A stretch of 64,000 nt of DNA. It comes from Halovulum sp039180525 (lineage in GTDB: Bacteria; Pseudomonadota; Alphaproteobacteria; Rhodobacterales; Rhodobacteraceae). Numbering within the stretch: the first letter of the stretch is position 1; the number at the start of each line of letters is the position of its first letter. The notes beneath the pieces are model-generated. The model saw nothing but the letters and a program-made list of their open reading frames with translations, did not search any database and was not told the origin of the DNA. Location: assembly GCA_039180525.1 (NCBI GenBank), contig JBCDDF010000014.1, positions 3,245 through 67,244 of the forward strand, read 5' to 3'. The translations under genes and the position numbers were made by a program. This document shows positions 24,618-37,000 of the stretch, in pieces.

Positions 24618-26209
24618 TGGATATCGGCACGATTTCCCTGATCCTGCTACTGGGTCTGCTGGCGCTCCTGGCCATCGGCATGCCGCTGGGCTTTGCCTCT
24701 GCCTTCCTGGCGGTGGCAGTGCTGGTGATGAAATTCGGGCCGGATCTTTTGTTCCGGCAGTTCGGCACTGGCCCGATGAACATCCTTGCGCAACGCATAT
24801 TCGGGCTGATGACCGATTATGTGCTGATCTCGATCCCGCTGTTCATCTTCATGGCGTCTTTATTAGAACGCAGCGGTATTGCGCGCGATATGTATACATC
24901 TTTGAATGTGTGGCTCAGCCGCACGCGTGGCGGGATCGCCATCGTCACCTCGATCATGGCGGTGATCATGGCGGCGATGTCGGGCATCATCGGCGGTGAG
25001 GTGGTGTTGCTGGGCCTGATCGCCCTGCCCCAGATGCTGCGCCTGGGCTATAACCAGAACCTGGCCATCGGCACGATCTGCGCCAGCGGCAGCTTAGGCA
25101 CGATGATCCCGCCTTCGATCGTGCTGATCTTCTATGGGTTGATCACCGAGACCTCGATCAAGGCGCTGTTCACGGCGGCCTTCCTGCCGGGTTTCATGCT
25201 GGCCTCGTTCTTCATCATCTACATCATCATCCGCACCCAGGCGAACCCGGATCAGGCGCCGCTGCCCGAACCCTCGCCCGGCGATCCCACGGGGGCGGAA
25301 AAGGCGCGGCTGTTCCTCGGGCTGATGGCTGTGCTTGCGTTTATATTCGGCGGGGCGCTGTTCCTGCGCGTCGCGTTCTTCACGATCACCGGGCAGAACG
25401 CGGCCGTCGAAGGCGTGGACGAGATCGCGCTCGGCATGCCGCGCCACCTGCCGATCCTGGGCGGCGTGGTCGCGGGCGCCGTAGCGGTTGGGTTGGTGCT
25501 GGGCCTGGCGCGGATCCGCCGGGCGTGGGACATGGGCCGCGGGCTGGTGCCGCCGATCATCGTGATCGGCGTCGTCCTGGGCTCGATCTATGGCGGCATC
25601 ACCGGCATTACCGAGGCCGCGGGCATGGGCGTGATCGCGGTGCTGATCCTGTCGATCTTCCGCGGCGAGTTCTCCGCCGGGCTGCTCTGGGACAGCCTGA
25701 TGCGCACGCTGAAATCGACCGGCACGATCATCTGGGTCACCATCGGCGCGACCGCCCTGGCCGGGGCCTATACCATCGCCGGGGGGCCGACTTACGTCGC
25801 CAATTTGATCATCGGGGCGGATCTGCCGACGATGGGGATCATCCTGACGATGATGGTGATCTTTCTCTTCATGGGCGCGTTCATGGATTGGGTCGGCATC
25901 GTGCTGCTGGTGATGCCGGTCTTTCTGCCCATCGTGCTGAAACTGCCGGTGGAGGAGATCGGCATCCTGGGCACGTTGGACCCGCGCCATGTGGCGATCT
26001 GGTTCGGCGTGGTCTTCTGTATGAACATGCAGGTGAGCTTTCTGTCACCGCCCTTCGGGCCGGCGGCGTTCTATCTGAAATCGGTGGCGCCGCCGCATAT
26101 CTCGCTAACCGACATCTTCCGCGGCTTCCTGCCCTTTATCGGCATCCAGATCCTGGCGCTGGCGGTGCTGCTGGTCTGGCCGCCCATGGTGTCGGTGTTC
26201 CTGGATTGA
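24617..26209 (+). CDS. TRAP transporter large permease (DctM family)
   Basis: A 530-residue inner-membrane carrier with many hydrophobic helices and DctM signatures such as GIIGGEVVLLGLIALPQML, ASGSLGTMIPPSIVLIFYG and FLGxxFDWxG-like AFMDWVGIVLL. It is longer than a standard DctM (about 430 residues) because of an inserted loop region at roughly residues 205-300 containing extra helices. It provides the Na+-coupled transport path. The next gene starts inside its stop codon. Confidence 0.9.
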   Translation: MDIGTISLILLLGLLALLAIGMPLGFASAFLAVAVLVMKFGPDLLFRQFGTGPMNILAQRIFGLMTDYVLISIPLFIFMASLLERSGIARDMYTSLNVWLSRTRGGIAIVTSIMAVIMAAMSGIIGGEVVLLGLIALPQMLRLGYNQNLAIGTICASGSLGTMIPPSIVLIFYGLITETSIKALFTAAFLPGFMLASFFIIYIIIRTQANPDQAPLPEPSPGDPTGAEKARLFLGLMAVLAFIFGGALFLRVAFFTITGQNAAVEGVDEIALGMPRHLPILGGVVAGAVAVGLVLGLARIRRAWDMGRGLVPPIIVIGVVLGSIYGGITGITEAAGMGVIAVLILSIFRGEFSAGLLWDSLMRTLKSTGTIIWVTIGATALAGAYTIAGGPTYVANLIIGADLPTMGIILTMMVIFLFMGAFMDWVGIVLLVMPVFLPIVLKLPVEEIGILGTLDPRHVAIWFGVVFCMNMQVSFLSPPFGPAAFYLKSVAPPHISLTDIFRGFLPFIGIQILALAVLLVWPPMVSVFLD

Positions 26210-27156
26210 CGCTTAGCGCGGATCAACGGCGGTTTTTTGACCGCCAAGGGTATCTGGTCGTCGAAAACGCCCTGTCCGCACGCATCCTGGCCGATCTGCG
26301 CGGCGAATACGCTGCCCTGCTCGACGGGCTTTACGCAGATTGGGCCACGGCAGGCCTGATCCCCCCGGACGAGGGGCTGGATTTCTGGGCCAAGCTCGGC
26401 GCGGCCTATGCCGCCGGCTGCGACTGGTTCCAGCCGATGGATTGTTCGCTGCCCGGTGGTCAGATCGCCGCCGACACGCCGTTCCATTTCGGCCCCGCGG
26501 CCTTTGCGATGATCACCTACGAGCCGCTTCTCGATATCGTCGAGGCGCTGATCGGGCCCGAGATCACCTCCAACCCGATCCAGCACATCCGCATCAAGCC
26601 GCCTCAGGAACAGGTTCATGCGGGCGAGACCCGGGCCCATGTCTCGGTCACCGACTGGCACCAGGACCGCGGTGTGACCCTGGCAGAGGCCGACGCCACC
26701 ACGATGATCACCGTCTGGCTGGCCATCACCGACGTGACCCAGGCATCCGCACCGCTTCAGGTCATCCCCGGCCACCATCGCGGCGCGCTGATCGAGCATT
26801 GCGGCTGGGCGCAGACCGGCATTCCGAAAACCCTGGTGCCGACCGAGCGCGCCGTATCGGTGCCATGTGCGGCCAGGTCAGCGGTGATCTTTCATCCGTT
26901 GACGCCGCACGCGTCGCTGCCCAACCGGTCGGACCGGTATCGCTGGTCTTTCGACATCCGCTATAACAAAAGCGGCCAACCCACGGGCCGTGCGCATTTT
27001 CCCAGCTTCGTCGCCCGCTCGCGCGCCGCCCCCGACACGGTGCTGCGCGACTGGCGCATCTGGCGCAAAAGCTGGGAGACCGCCCGTGCCCGCCTGGCCG
27101 GCGCGCCGCATGTCCCGATCCACCGCTGGGACACGTCCAGCCCCATCTGCGCCTGA
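26206..27156 (+). CDS. Phytanoyl-CoA dioxygenase (PhyH) family oxygenase 3
   Basis: A third Fe(II)/2-oxoglutarate oxygenase, 316 residues. The iron triad is His152-x-Asp154 (DWHQD) and His235 (PHASLPNRS), with Arg252 (DIRYN) as the probable 2-oxoglutarate ligand. No ATG or GTG fits; the frame begins at TTG 26206, which overlaps the dctM stop as TTGA and places the protein start (TLSADQRRFFDRQGYLVV) exactly where the family begins. Translational coupling to the TRAP permease ties this oxygenase to the imported substrate. It is larger than the two PhyH proteins of the ABC operon and clearly distinct. Confidence 0.87.
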   Translation: MTLSADQRRFFDRQGYLVVENALSARILADLRGEYAALLDGLYADWATAGLIPPDEGLDFWAKLGAAYAAGCDWFQPMDCSLPGGQIAADTPFHFGPAAFAMITYEPLLDIVEALIGPEITSNPIQHIRIKPPQEQVHAGETRAHVSVTDWHQDRGVTLAEADATTMITVWLAITDVTQASAPLQVIPGHHRGALIEHCGWAQTGIPKTLVPTERAVSVPCAARSAVIFHPLTPHASLPNRSDRYRWSFDIRYNKSGQPTGRAHFPSFVARSRAAPDTVLRDWRIWRKSWETARARLAGAPHVPIHRWDTSSPICA

Positions 27157-27232
27157 ACGCCGCCCCCCGTACCACGCGTCCCGGGCCCCGACCCGGAACC
27201 TCGACGCTTCAGGCGCCACGCCTGCCACGGGA

Positions 27233-27255
27233 CGCCCCGGGTCAAGCCCGGGGCG
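27233..27255. terminator. GC palindrome between PhyH3 and the UxaA gene
   Basis: Perfect 9-bp stem CGCCCCGGG / CCCGGGGCG with a five-base loop in the 176-base spacer. Similar CCCGGG stems occur at 45413 and 63195, so it is one of a dispersed family. No T-run is present. Confidence 0.5.
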
Positions 27256-27332
27256 CGTGGTGCGCGCCTGCCGCCGCCCCTCTACCCGCCACCGCGCGCC
27301 GCTGCTAGTCTGACGCCGACCGGAGAAAGCCA

Positions 27333-28820
27333 ATGTCAGCCACCATCCGCCTCGACCCCGCCGACAACGTCGTCACCGCACGCGCCCCGTTGCAGATCGG
27401 CCAGGAGGGCGCCACCCAGTTGATCCCGCGCGGGCACAAGATGGCGGCGGCGGCCATTCCCGCCGGCGCGCCAGTGCTGAAGTACGCGCAGATCATCGGC
27501 TTCGCGCGCGTGGCCATCGCCCGGGGCGCCCATGTCCACACCCATAATCTGGATTTCCGCGCCGTCGATCAGACCTATGAGTTCGCGACTAATATGCGCC
27601 CTGCAGCGCCCTCCGGCGGCGACACCTTCATGGGTTATCGCCGAGAGAACGGGCGCGCGGGCACCCGCAACACCATCGCGATCGTCACCTCGGTCAATTG
27701 CTCGGCCACCGCAGCGCGGATGATCGCGGCGCATTTCACGCCCGAACGCCTGGCCGATTTTCCCAATGTCGATGGCGTCACCGCCTATGTGCACGGCACC
27801 GGCTGCGGCATGGCGGGTTCGGGCGAAGGGTTCGAGGCATTGCAGCGCGTGATGTGGGGCTATGCCCGCCACCCCAATGTCGGCGGCTGTCTGATGGTCG
27901 GCCTGGGCTGCGAGATGAACCAGATCGACTGGCTGATGGAAGCCTATGGCCTGACCCCGGGCCCGAAATTCCAGGCGATGAACATCCAGGACGTGGCCGG
28001 GCTGCGGCGGACGGTGGAGATCGGCGTCGAAAAGGTCGCCGCGATGCTGCCCCTGGTCAACGCGGTCCGGCGCACGCCCTGCCCGGCCGCGGATCTGATG
28101 CTGGCGCTGCAATGCGGGGGCTCCGATGCCTGGTCGGGGATCACCGCGAACCCCGCCCTGGGCCACGCCTGCGACCTGTTGGTCGCCCAAGGCGGCACCG
28201 GCGTGCTGGCAGAAACGCCCGAGATCTATGGCGCCGAACATCTGCTGACCGCCCGCGCCGCCAGCCGGGAGATCGGCGAACGGCTGCTCGACCGGATCCG
28301 TTGGTGGGAGGATTACACCGCCCGCAACCAGGGCTCGATGGACAACAACCCCTCGCCCGGCAACAAGAAAGGCGGGCTGACCACGATCCTGGAAAAGTCC
28401 CTGGGCGCCGCCGCCAAGGGCGGGACGACGCCGCTGACCGGGGTCTACAAATACGCCGAACCGGTGACGGCGCGCGGCTTCACGTTCATGGATAGCCCCG
28501 GCTATGACCCCGCCTCGGTCACCGGCCAGATCGCAAGCGGCTGCACATTGGTCGCCTTTACCACCGGGCGCGGATCGGCCTTTGGCGCCAAACCCGCGCC
28601 TTCGATGAAAATCGCCACGAATTCAGAACTTTACGCCCGGATGTCGGAGGACATGGATATCGATGCCGGCCGCATTCTGACCGGCGCCAGCGTCGAGGAT
28701 GTGGGCCGAGAGATCTATGACGCGCTGCTGGCCGTCGCCTGCGGCATGCCAACAAAATCCGAAGCACAGGGCCTGGGCGATTACGAATTCGTGCCCTGGC
28801 AAATCGGCGCCGTCATGTGA
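27333..28820 (+). CDS. UxaA/altronate dehydratase family enzyme
   Basis: A full-length 495-residue enzyme with an N-terminal SAF domain (about residues 1-85) and a C-terminal catalytic domain containing HGTGCGMAGSGEGFE and DNNPSPGNKKGGLTTILEKS, both hallmarks of UxaA/GarD iron-dependent dehydratases. The family removes water from altronate, galactarate or related sugar acids to give 2-keto-3-deoxy acids. It lies between a TRAP operon with PhyH and an AroE-like gene, with which it is translationally coupled (GTGA). The precise sugar acid cannot be told from sequence. Confidence 0.9.
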   Translation: MSATIRLDPADNVVTARAPLQIGQEGATQLIPRGHKMAAAAIPAGAPVLKYAQIIGFARVAIARGAHVHTHNLDFRAVDQTYEFATNMRPAAPSGGDTFMGYRRENGRAGTRNTIAIVTSVNCSATAARMIAAHFTPERLADFPNVDGVTAYVHGTGCGMAGSGEGFEALQRVMWGYARHPNVGGCLMVGLGCEMNQIDWLMEAYGLTPGPKFQAMNIQDVAGLRRTVEIGVEKVAAMLPLVNAVRRTPCPAADLMLALQCGGSDAWSGITANPALGHACDLLVAQGGTGVLAETPEIYGAEHLLTARAASREIGERLLDRIRWWEDYTARNQGSMDNNPSPGNKKGGLTTILEKSLGAAAKGGTTPLTGVYKYAEPVTARGFTFMDSPGYDPASVTGQIASGCTLVAFTTGRGSAFGAKPAPSMKIATNSELYARMSEDMDIDAGRILTGASVEDVGREIYDALLAVACGMPTKSEAQGLGDYEFVPWQIGAVM

Positions 28821-29626
28821 GGCCCCAGCGACTGAAGATCGGACTGATCGGCGCGCATCTGGGGCGGTCGCGCTTCGGCGCCGCGTTGCGACGGATGGCG
28901 GAACCCCAAGGCATCGCCCTGGACTTCGCGCTACTCGACACCGCCGGCGACCCGACGCCGTTTGTGCAGCACCTGGACACCGCGCACGCGGCAGGCTTTC
29001 GCGGCCTTGCGGTGACGCATCCCTTCAAGCTCGACGCCTGGGCGCAGGCATCGCATCGGCCGCGTCACCCAAGGGCATCCAACCTGCTGATCTTTGGCTC
29101 GGGCATCACGGCGTACAACACCGACCGGGCGGGCTTTGTCGCCGCCTGGCGGGCGCGGTTCGGCGATCGCGCCCCGGGGCTTGTGGCCATGGCCGGCGCC
29201 GGCGGGGTCGCTCTGGCTTTGACGGCCGCATTGAGGGATTTGGGGGCCGAACGCATCCGTGTCTGGGATCCGGTTCCGGGGCGGGCGCAGGCGTTTGCTC
29301 AGCTACCCGGCGCGGAGCCGGTGGACGTCACCGAAATGGCCGACGCCATGCGGGCGGCCGACGGGCTGGTGAATGCCAGCCCGCTGGGACAGTTCCACAT
29401 CGGCGGCACCGCCTTTCCGCCGGCGTTGATCGGCGGCCAAAGCTGGGCGTTCGACGCGGTCTATACGCCGGTCGAAACCCCTTTCATCGGCGCATCAAGG
29501 GCGCGCGGGCTGGCGGTGCTGACCGGGTTCGATCTGTTCCGGCACATGGCGGCGGAGAGCTTTCGGCATCTGACCGGGTGCCCGGCCGACCCCGAAAGCC
29601 TGCGCGACCTTCTGCCGGTGCCGTGA
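28817..29626 (+). CDS. AroE-like (shikimate dehydrogenase superfamily) oxidoreductase
   Basis: 269 residues starting at GTG 28817, overlapping the UxaA stop by four bases. The catalytic Lys71 (VTHPFK) and Asp103 (NTD at 101-103) of the shikimate dehydrogenase family are conserved, as is the dinucleotide motif GAGGVA at 127-132. The N-terminal substrate loop, which normally carries the Ser-x-Ser that binds the shikimate carboxylate, reads GAHLGRSRFGAAL instead. The fold is therefore clear, but shikimate is probably not the substrate. Coupling to a sugar-acid dehydratase suggests a polyol-acid or keto-acid oxidoreductase. Confidence 0.8.
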   Translation: MRPQRLKIGLIGAHLGRSRFGAALRRMAEPQGIALDFALLDTAGDPTPFVQHLDTAHAAGFRGLAVTHPFKLDAWAQASHRPRHPRASNLLIFGSGITAYNTDRAGFVAAWRARFGDRAPGLVAMAGAGGVALALTAALRDLGAERIRVWDPVPGRAQAFAQLPGAEPVDVTEMADAMRAADGLVNASPLGQFHIGGTAFPPALIGGQSWAFDAVYTPVETPFIGASRARGLAVLTGFDLFRHMAAESFRHLTGCPADPESLRDLLPVP

Positions 29627-29632
29627 CCGCGC

Positions 29633-30412
29633 TCAGCCCCAGGGCGGCGGCGACTTGGCGAAGAACGCGCCGACGCCGGCCTGCGCCTCCGCCCCCTCCC
29701 AGGTGTCGGCAAGCGCGGAGATGGTCTCCTCGATCAGCGCGTCGTCGATGCGCGGGCCCAGGCGGCGCGCGAGAGCTTTGCTGGCAGCGACGGCGTGCGG
29801 CGCGGCCTTCAGATAGGGCGCAAGCGCGGTCTCCACCGCCGCGTTCAAATCGGCCTCCGGCACGACCTGCGCCGCCAAACCCAGCGAAACCAGGCGCTCC
29901 GCCGCGAACGTGCCCCCGCTCATAAATACCTGGCGCACGCGCCCCTCGCCCATGCGCGCCAGCACATAGGGCGCGATGGTGGCGGGGATCAGGCCCAGCC
30001 GGGTTTCGGTAAAGCCGAAACGCCCCGTATCGGCCACGACGGCGATGTCGCAGACGGCCATCAGCCCAAGCCCCCCGCCCATGGCGGTGCCGTTCACGCG
30101 CCCGATCAGCGGTTTCGGAAGCGTGTTGAGCTCGCGCAGCATATGCGCCAGCGCGCGCGCCTGTATCATGCGCGTGGGCCTGTCGGCGTCGAACTGCGCG
30201 CGCATCCAGCCCAGGTCGCCACCGGCACAGAACGAGCCGCCTGCCCCGGTCAGCACCACGGCACGCACCGTATGGTCACCCGAAAGATCCGCCGCGGCGC
30301 GGGTCAGCGCCGCGATCAGATCCTCGGACAGCGCGTTGTGCTTGTCGGGCCGGTTGAGCGTCAGCGTGGCGACGCCGCGGGGATCCGTGGCGATCCGCAG
30401 GATCTCAGACAT
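29633..30412 (-). CDS. liuC: Enoyl-CoA hydratase family, probable methylglutaconyl-CoA hydratase
   Basis: A crotonase-fold protein of 259 residues with the oxyanion-hole motifs GAGGSFCAGGDLGWM and NGTAMGGGLGLMAVCDIAV. As the last gene of the leucine cluster, overlapping the HMG-CoA lyase stop by eight bases, it should hydrate 3-methylglutaconyl-CoA to HMG-CoA. The assignment to that step rests on context; other crotonases look similar. Confidence 0.85.
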   Translation of the reverse strand: MSEILRIATDPRGVATLTLNRPDKHNALSEDLIAALTRAAADLSGDHTVRAVVLTGAGGSFCAGGDLGWMRAQFDADRPTRMIQARALAHMLRELNTLPKPLIGRVNGTAMGGGLGLMAVCDIAVVADTGRFGFTETRLGLIPATIAPYVLARMGEGRVRQVFMSGGTFAAERLVSLGLAAQVVPEADLNAAVETALAPYLKAAPHAVAASKALARRLGPRIDDALIEETISALADTWEGAEAQAGVGAFFAKSPPPWG

Positions 30413-31264
30413 GCGCCGCCCGCCCGCTCAGGCGCCGCGCCAGATCCGCGGCCTCGGCCAGCGCATCCGCGTCGACCCCGGTCTCCACCCCTCGCGCGGC
30501 GAAATGCGCCACGACCGCTTCCGTCGCCACATTGCCCGCAGCACCCGGGGCATAGGGGCAGCCACCCAAGCCCGCCACGGCGGTATCGAACACGCGCAGC
30601 CCCGCATCATAGGCCACGGCGATATTGTCCACCGCCCGGCCGCCGGTGTCGTGGAAATGCCCCGCCAGTCGCGCCGCAGGCACCTGCGCCAGCACCGCCT
30701 CAAGCATCGCGGCCACCGCCGCGGGCGAGCCGCGCCCGATCGTGTCGCCCAGGGAAATCTCCTCCGCCCCCGCATCGCGCAGCGCGGCCGCCACGTGCGC
30801 CACCGCGGCCGGGGCGATGGCGCCCTCATAAGGACAATCGGTGACGCAGGAGATATAGCCGCGCACGGGCAGGCCATCCGCGGCGGCGCGGGAGAAGACC
30901 GGCACAAACCGGTCCAGGCTTTCGGCGATGCTGCAATTGATGTTCTTTTGCGAAAACGTCTCCGAGGCGGCGGCGAAAACCGCGACCCGATCGACCCCGG
31001 CGGCGCGGGCGCGGTCATAGCCGGTTTCGTTCGGGGTCAGCGCGGTATAGCGCGCGCCGGGCGCCCGGGTGATCCCGGCCATGACCTCGGCCGCGTCCGC
31101 CAGTTGCGGCACCCAAGCCGGCGAGACGAAGCTCGTCGCCTCGATCTCCCGCAGACCGGCGGCCGAAAGCGCGTCGATCAGCGCGATCTTATCGCCAGCC
31201 GAAATGGTCGCGGCCTCGTTCTGCAACCCGTCGCGCGGGCCGACCTCGCACAGCATGACAGCAC

Positions 31265-31268
<4 letters not shown>
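30405..31268 (-). CDS. liuE: Hydroxymethylglutaryl-CoA lyase
   Basis: Cleaves HMG-CoA to acetyl-CoA and acetoacetate in the final step of leucine breakdown; 287 residues. The N-terminal VGPRDGLQNE (Arg12, Asp13) and the C-terminal signature GLGGCPYAPGAAGN with its catalytic Cys are both intact, as is the metal-binding GHFHDTGG. The start overlaps the mccA stop by four bases. Confidence 0.95.
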
Positions 31269-33211
<1,943 letters not shown>

Positions 33212-33523
33212 CCAAGCTACCCCGTCCAACCGGTGCGGAGCGCCCATTCGCGCACCGGGCCAACTGCAAGATCCGTCATTCCCGTCATCCCCGCCCCTTC
33301 CGGGTCCGTTCCCGTTCCGCCCAGAATGACACCTTGAGCCGGGATGTCATCGGTTTTTCCACGGATAAGCGCCCTCCGGCGGGATAAGGTGCGGGCGTTC
33401 CCCCGACCCCGCACCGACGACATCCGCCGTGTCGCCGATTGGGCGCCGCAGACATCGCCCGACGGGTTCACCGCTGACGCGATGCCGACCCAGCGCCGGA
33501 CAGTTTCTTTCCGTTTCAGTCAC

Positions 33524-33553
33524 AAAAAAGGGGCGCGGAATTTATCTGCGCCC
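33524..33553 (-). terminator. Candidate Rho-independent terminator reading toward mccA
   Basis: On the minus strand, the stem GGGCGC / GCGCCC with an 11-base loop is followed by CCTTTTTTG. No minus-strand gene lies directly upstream, so it may insulate mccA from antisense transcription or be a remnant of the original junction. Confidence 0.4.
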
Positions 33554-33913
33554 ATATGCGCTTTTGCCCTTTTTAATTGAGCAGCGTGATGGCTGGCATT
33601 TCTGCGCACCCACGACCAGTTCGACGCATACCCGTTGTTTCCAATTTGAAAGCGGGACGCGGTACGCGAATGATATGTTCACTCTTATATATTAAGTGTC
33701 GATTTGTTCATATCCGACCGATTAAGACGACTTTTAGAGCGTTGATTATGATTAGTAATTTGCATACCGGCGACAATCCGCTCAAAGCCACCTCCAATTC
33801 GAAATAAGTTGCAGTTTCGAACCCTTGAAATACTACTTGATTTGAAGGCGGTTGATGCGCAATAGGTTTGACTTCGGAAATTTACTTTCCATTCAATAGC
33901 AACACTCAACCGG

Positions 33914-33953
33914 CCGAGAGTAATTATTATCTAATCATATGAATATCTCTCGG
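33914..33953. promoter_or_regulatory. Inverted repeat upstream of the G8/RTX gene
   Basis: CCGAGAG at 33914-33920 and CTCTCGG at 33947-33953 flank 26 AT-rich bases, about 87 bases before the start. A regulator-binding or promoter function is plausible from its position only. Confidence 0.35.
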
Positions 33954-34039
33954 TGTGAAAACTCCGTTATCGTGGCGAATAGATCGCGCAGATCAAACCT
34001 ATGCCGCACTCGGCGCGGTGGGACGAAGGAAGTGAAGAC

Positions 34040-37000
34040 ATGGATCATATGATGATGGGGCCTGCGGTGTTGTGGTCGGACGTAAAGACCAGCCTGACGG
34101 ACGCCGACGGCAATGTCGTCATCCCGCATGACATGGTGGTCGTCCTTGACGAAAGCACGCCGCCGCTGGGCACGCTGGCGATCCACGGCACGCTCCGAGC
34201 CTCTGACGCGGCGGATGTAACGCTGACGGCCGACAACGTGGTGGTGTTCGGTGCGCTGGAAGTCGGGACCGAAGATGCGCCCCACACCCGGGATTTCGAT
34301 ATCGTGTTGACTGGGGAGGCGGGCGACCCGGATATCGTGCTGGCCGATTGGGCCGGCGATCATGGCGGGATGCACGGCGGCTTGGGCCATATGGATCACA
34401 TGGGCCATATGACCGACCCCATCGACAACAAGGCGCTGATCGTCGCCCCAGGCGGCAAGATCGACCTGCATGGTGCAGAAAAGGCATCCTGGACGCTGCT
34501 GGAGACAAATGCCGAGGCCGGCAGCACCGTGATCGAGGTGCGCGACGCCTCCGGCTGGCAGGTCGGGGATCTGCTGGCGATCGCACCGACCGATGTGGAT
34601 GCGTTCGAAGTGGAAGAACGGACGATCGTGTCGATCGACGACGGCACCGTCACGCTGGATCGACCGCTCGATCATCTGCACACCGGCTACGACATGGCGC
34701 TCGACAACGGGCGGGTGCTGGAACTGCGGGCCGAGGTGTCGAACCTGTCACGCAACATCACCATCGAAGGCGCGAACGAGGGCCAGACGCGTATCCTGGA
34801 TACCAACGCGAACGATCCGGATCATGTGGCGACCGTGGGCTATGGCGGCCACACGATTTTCATGGCCGACACCCAGGTTAAGATCTCAGGCGTGGAATTC
34901 ACCGAACTGGGCATCTCTGGCGAGTTGGGGCGCTATCCTGTCCATTTCCACCATTCCGGGGACATGGAGGGATCCTACGTCAAGGACAGCGCCATCCACC
35001 ATGTATTCCAACGCGGCCTGGTCGTGCATCAGGCCGACAACGCGCTGATCGAGGGCAACACCGTCTACGACACCGTGGGCCATGCGGTGTATATCGAAGA
35101 TGGGGTCGAGACGGGCAACCGTTTTGCCGACAATCTGGTGATGATGCCGCGTTCGAACCCCGATGAGGTCGAGCTTGGCGACATCAACAACACCAACCAC
35201 CGCGCCTCGGGCTTTTGGATCACGAACCCTTCGAATGAGTTCGAGGGCAACCATGTCGCCGCGGTGCCCGCCGGCATGGGGTTTTGGTTCCAGCCGCCCG
35301 ACCACTCGCCCGAAAGCGCGGGGCTGACACGCAACGACCCGCGCCGCGAAGAACCGCTGCTGCAGTTTGAAGGCAACGTCGCGCATTCGATCGATTTTGA
35401 CCGCGGCATCGGCAAGAACCTGGCCTATGCCAATGGCTGGACCGGGGTCGCGCTCGATCTCGGTACCTCGAAGCGCGTCCTTAAGAACGGCGACAGCGGC
35501 GACGCGCCGATCCAGGATTTCACCGCGTGGAAGATCGGCAACATCGCCATCGCCATGGATGGCGCACCCAATCCGGCGACGATCAAGGATGCGCTGCTGG
35601 CGGAAGCCCGGGTGATGTTCGAATCCGACGGTTTCGGCGGCCATGTCGCGATCCAGGATGCCACCATCGTCGCCGAGATCCCCGATGGTGCGGCGCGGCC
35701 CGACTGGCCGTCGCAGCACCCCGGCCCGCTGTTGATCCACGCGCAAAAGGATATCGAGTTCGTCGGTCTGGAGCTTTACGGCGGCGACGGCCTGCTATCG
35801 CCCAACAAGTCGAGCCACACCACCGACCAGGTCATTCTGTCCGAGAATGCAGATGGCGAGGGCATCGTCGACCTTTATGCGCTCAACCAGTGGCTTGAGC
35901 CGCCGGAAGGGTCCACGAACGCGACCGTCGACGGAAAGGGCGGCAATGACCGGATCGGCGGCGACAACACCGACAACACGCTGATCGGCGGCGCCGGCGA
36001 CGATTTCATCGGCGGGCATGGCGGCGACGATATCATGATCGGCGGCGTGGGTGATGATGAGTTGTCGTCCAGTTCGTGGCGCAAGCGCGCGACCGGTTCG
36101 AATGACGACGTGTTTTTAGGCGGTCTGGGCAATGACACGATCGATGTCGTGAACGTGGACGGAAATCACCGGAACACCGTCATTTACCGCCAGGGCGATG
36201 GCAACGACACGATCATGAACTTCAAGGGCGGCGCCGATAAAGTCGTGCTGGTCGGGCTTTCGGAAGCCGATCTCGACCAAGACGGCGATGGTGACTTCGA
36301 CGATCTCGACCTCGCCGCGCTGTCGAGCGACGGACGGGACGGCCGGTTTACGATCCGCGAAGTGCAATTGCCCGACGCGGCGACGCTGACATTCACCGGA
36401 CCCGTCAACAAGTTCGCTTTGTCCGCCAGCGATTTCGCATTCATCGACACCGCCGCGGCGGCGACGGGCGTCGTGGCCACGGCACTGGAGCTTGATGCGC
36501 TGTTCGGCGGTGCGACGCCCCCACCGGCGGATGCCGGGCCGACGGACCCGGACCCGGTCGACCCCGACCCGATCGACCCCGACCCGGCGGATCCCGATCC
36601 GGTGGATCCTTACCCCACCGATCCCGACCCGGCGGATCCCTACCCCGCCGATCCCGATCCCGTCGCCCCCACGCCCGGGGCCGGTGTTCCGCTCATCGAC
36701 GCGCCGACGATGTTCTCGGGAGACGACGCTCTCGTGATCGAGCATATCGATGCCTTTGCGACCGAGACCGGCACGGCCTCGCTCAGCTTCCGGCCGGACG
36801 GTCTGGATGGGGTGCAGACGCTCCTCAGCAAGGATTCGAAAGGCTTCGACCAGGGCGGCCATCTAAGCGTTTCGATCCGCGACGGCGCGTTGGAGGTCCG
36901 TGCTCAGACCGACACCGCGTCGCTGACGCTGACGGGTGGCGCGGTCTCCGTGCAGGCGGTGAACGATCTGACCCTCAGCTGGGCCGACGACATGCTGACC

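Larger units (their letters stand above)
33212..34039. other. Non-coding region with AT-rich leader
   Basis: 828 bases without a convincing gene. The left 300 bases are of normal composition and probably carry the mccA promoter. From about 33560 to 33965 the DNA becomes distinctly AT-rich (for example TTATATATTAAGTG and TAATTATTATCTAATCATAT), unlike the rest of the window. Short open frames here have no family character. This looks like the regulatory leader of the G8/RTX gene or foreign DNA brought in with it. Confidence 0.6.

Noticed and set aside
33685..33909. 74-codon minus-strand frame in the AT-rich leader
   Set aside because: No ribosome binding site, no recognisable domain and composition like the surrounding non-coding DNA.
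36532..36675. Short tandem repeats resembling a CRISPR or microsatellite
   Set aside because: They encode the Asp-Pro linker of the G8/RTX protein in frame; unit spacing is codon-based and there are no spacers.
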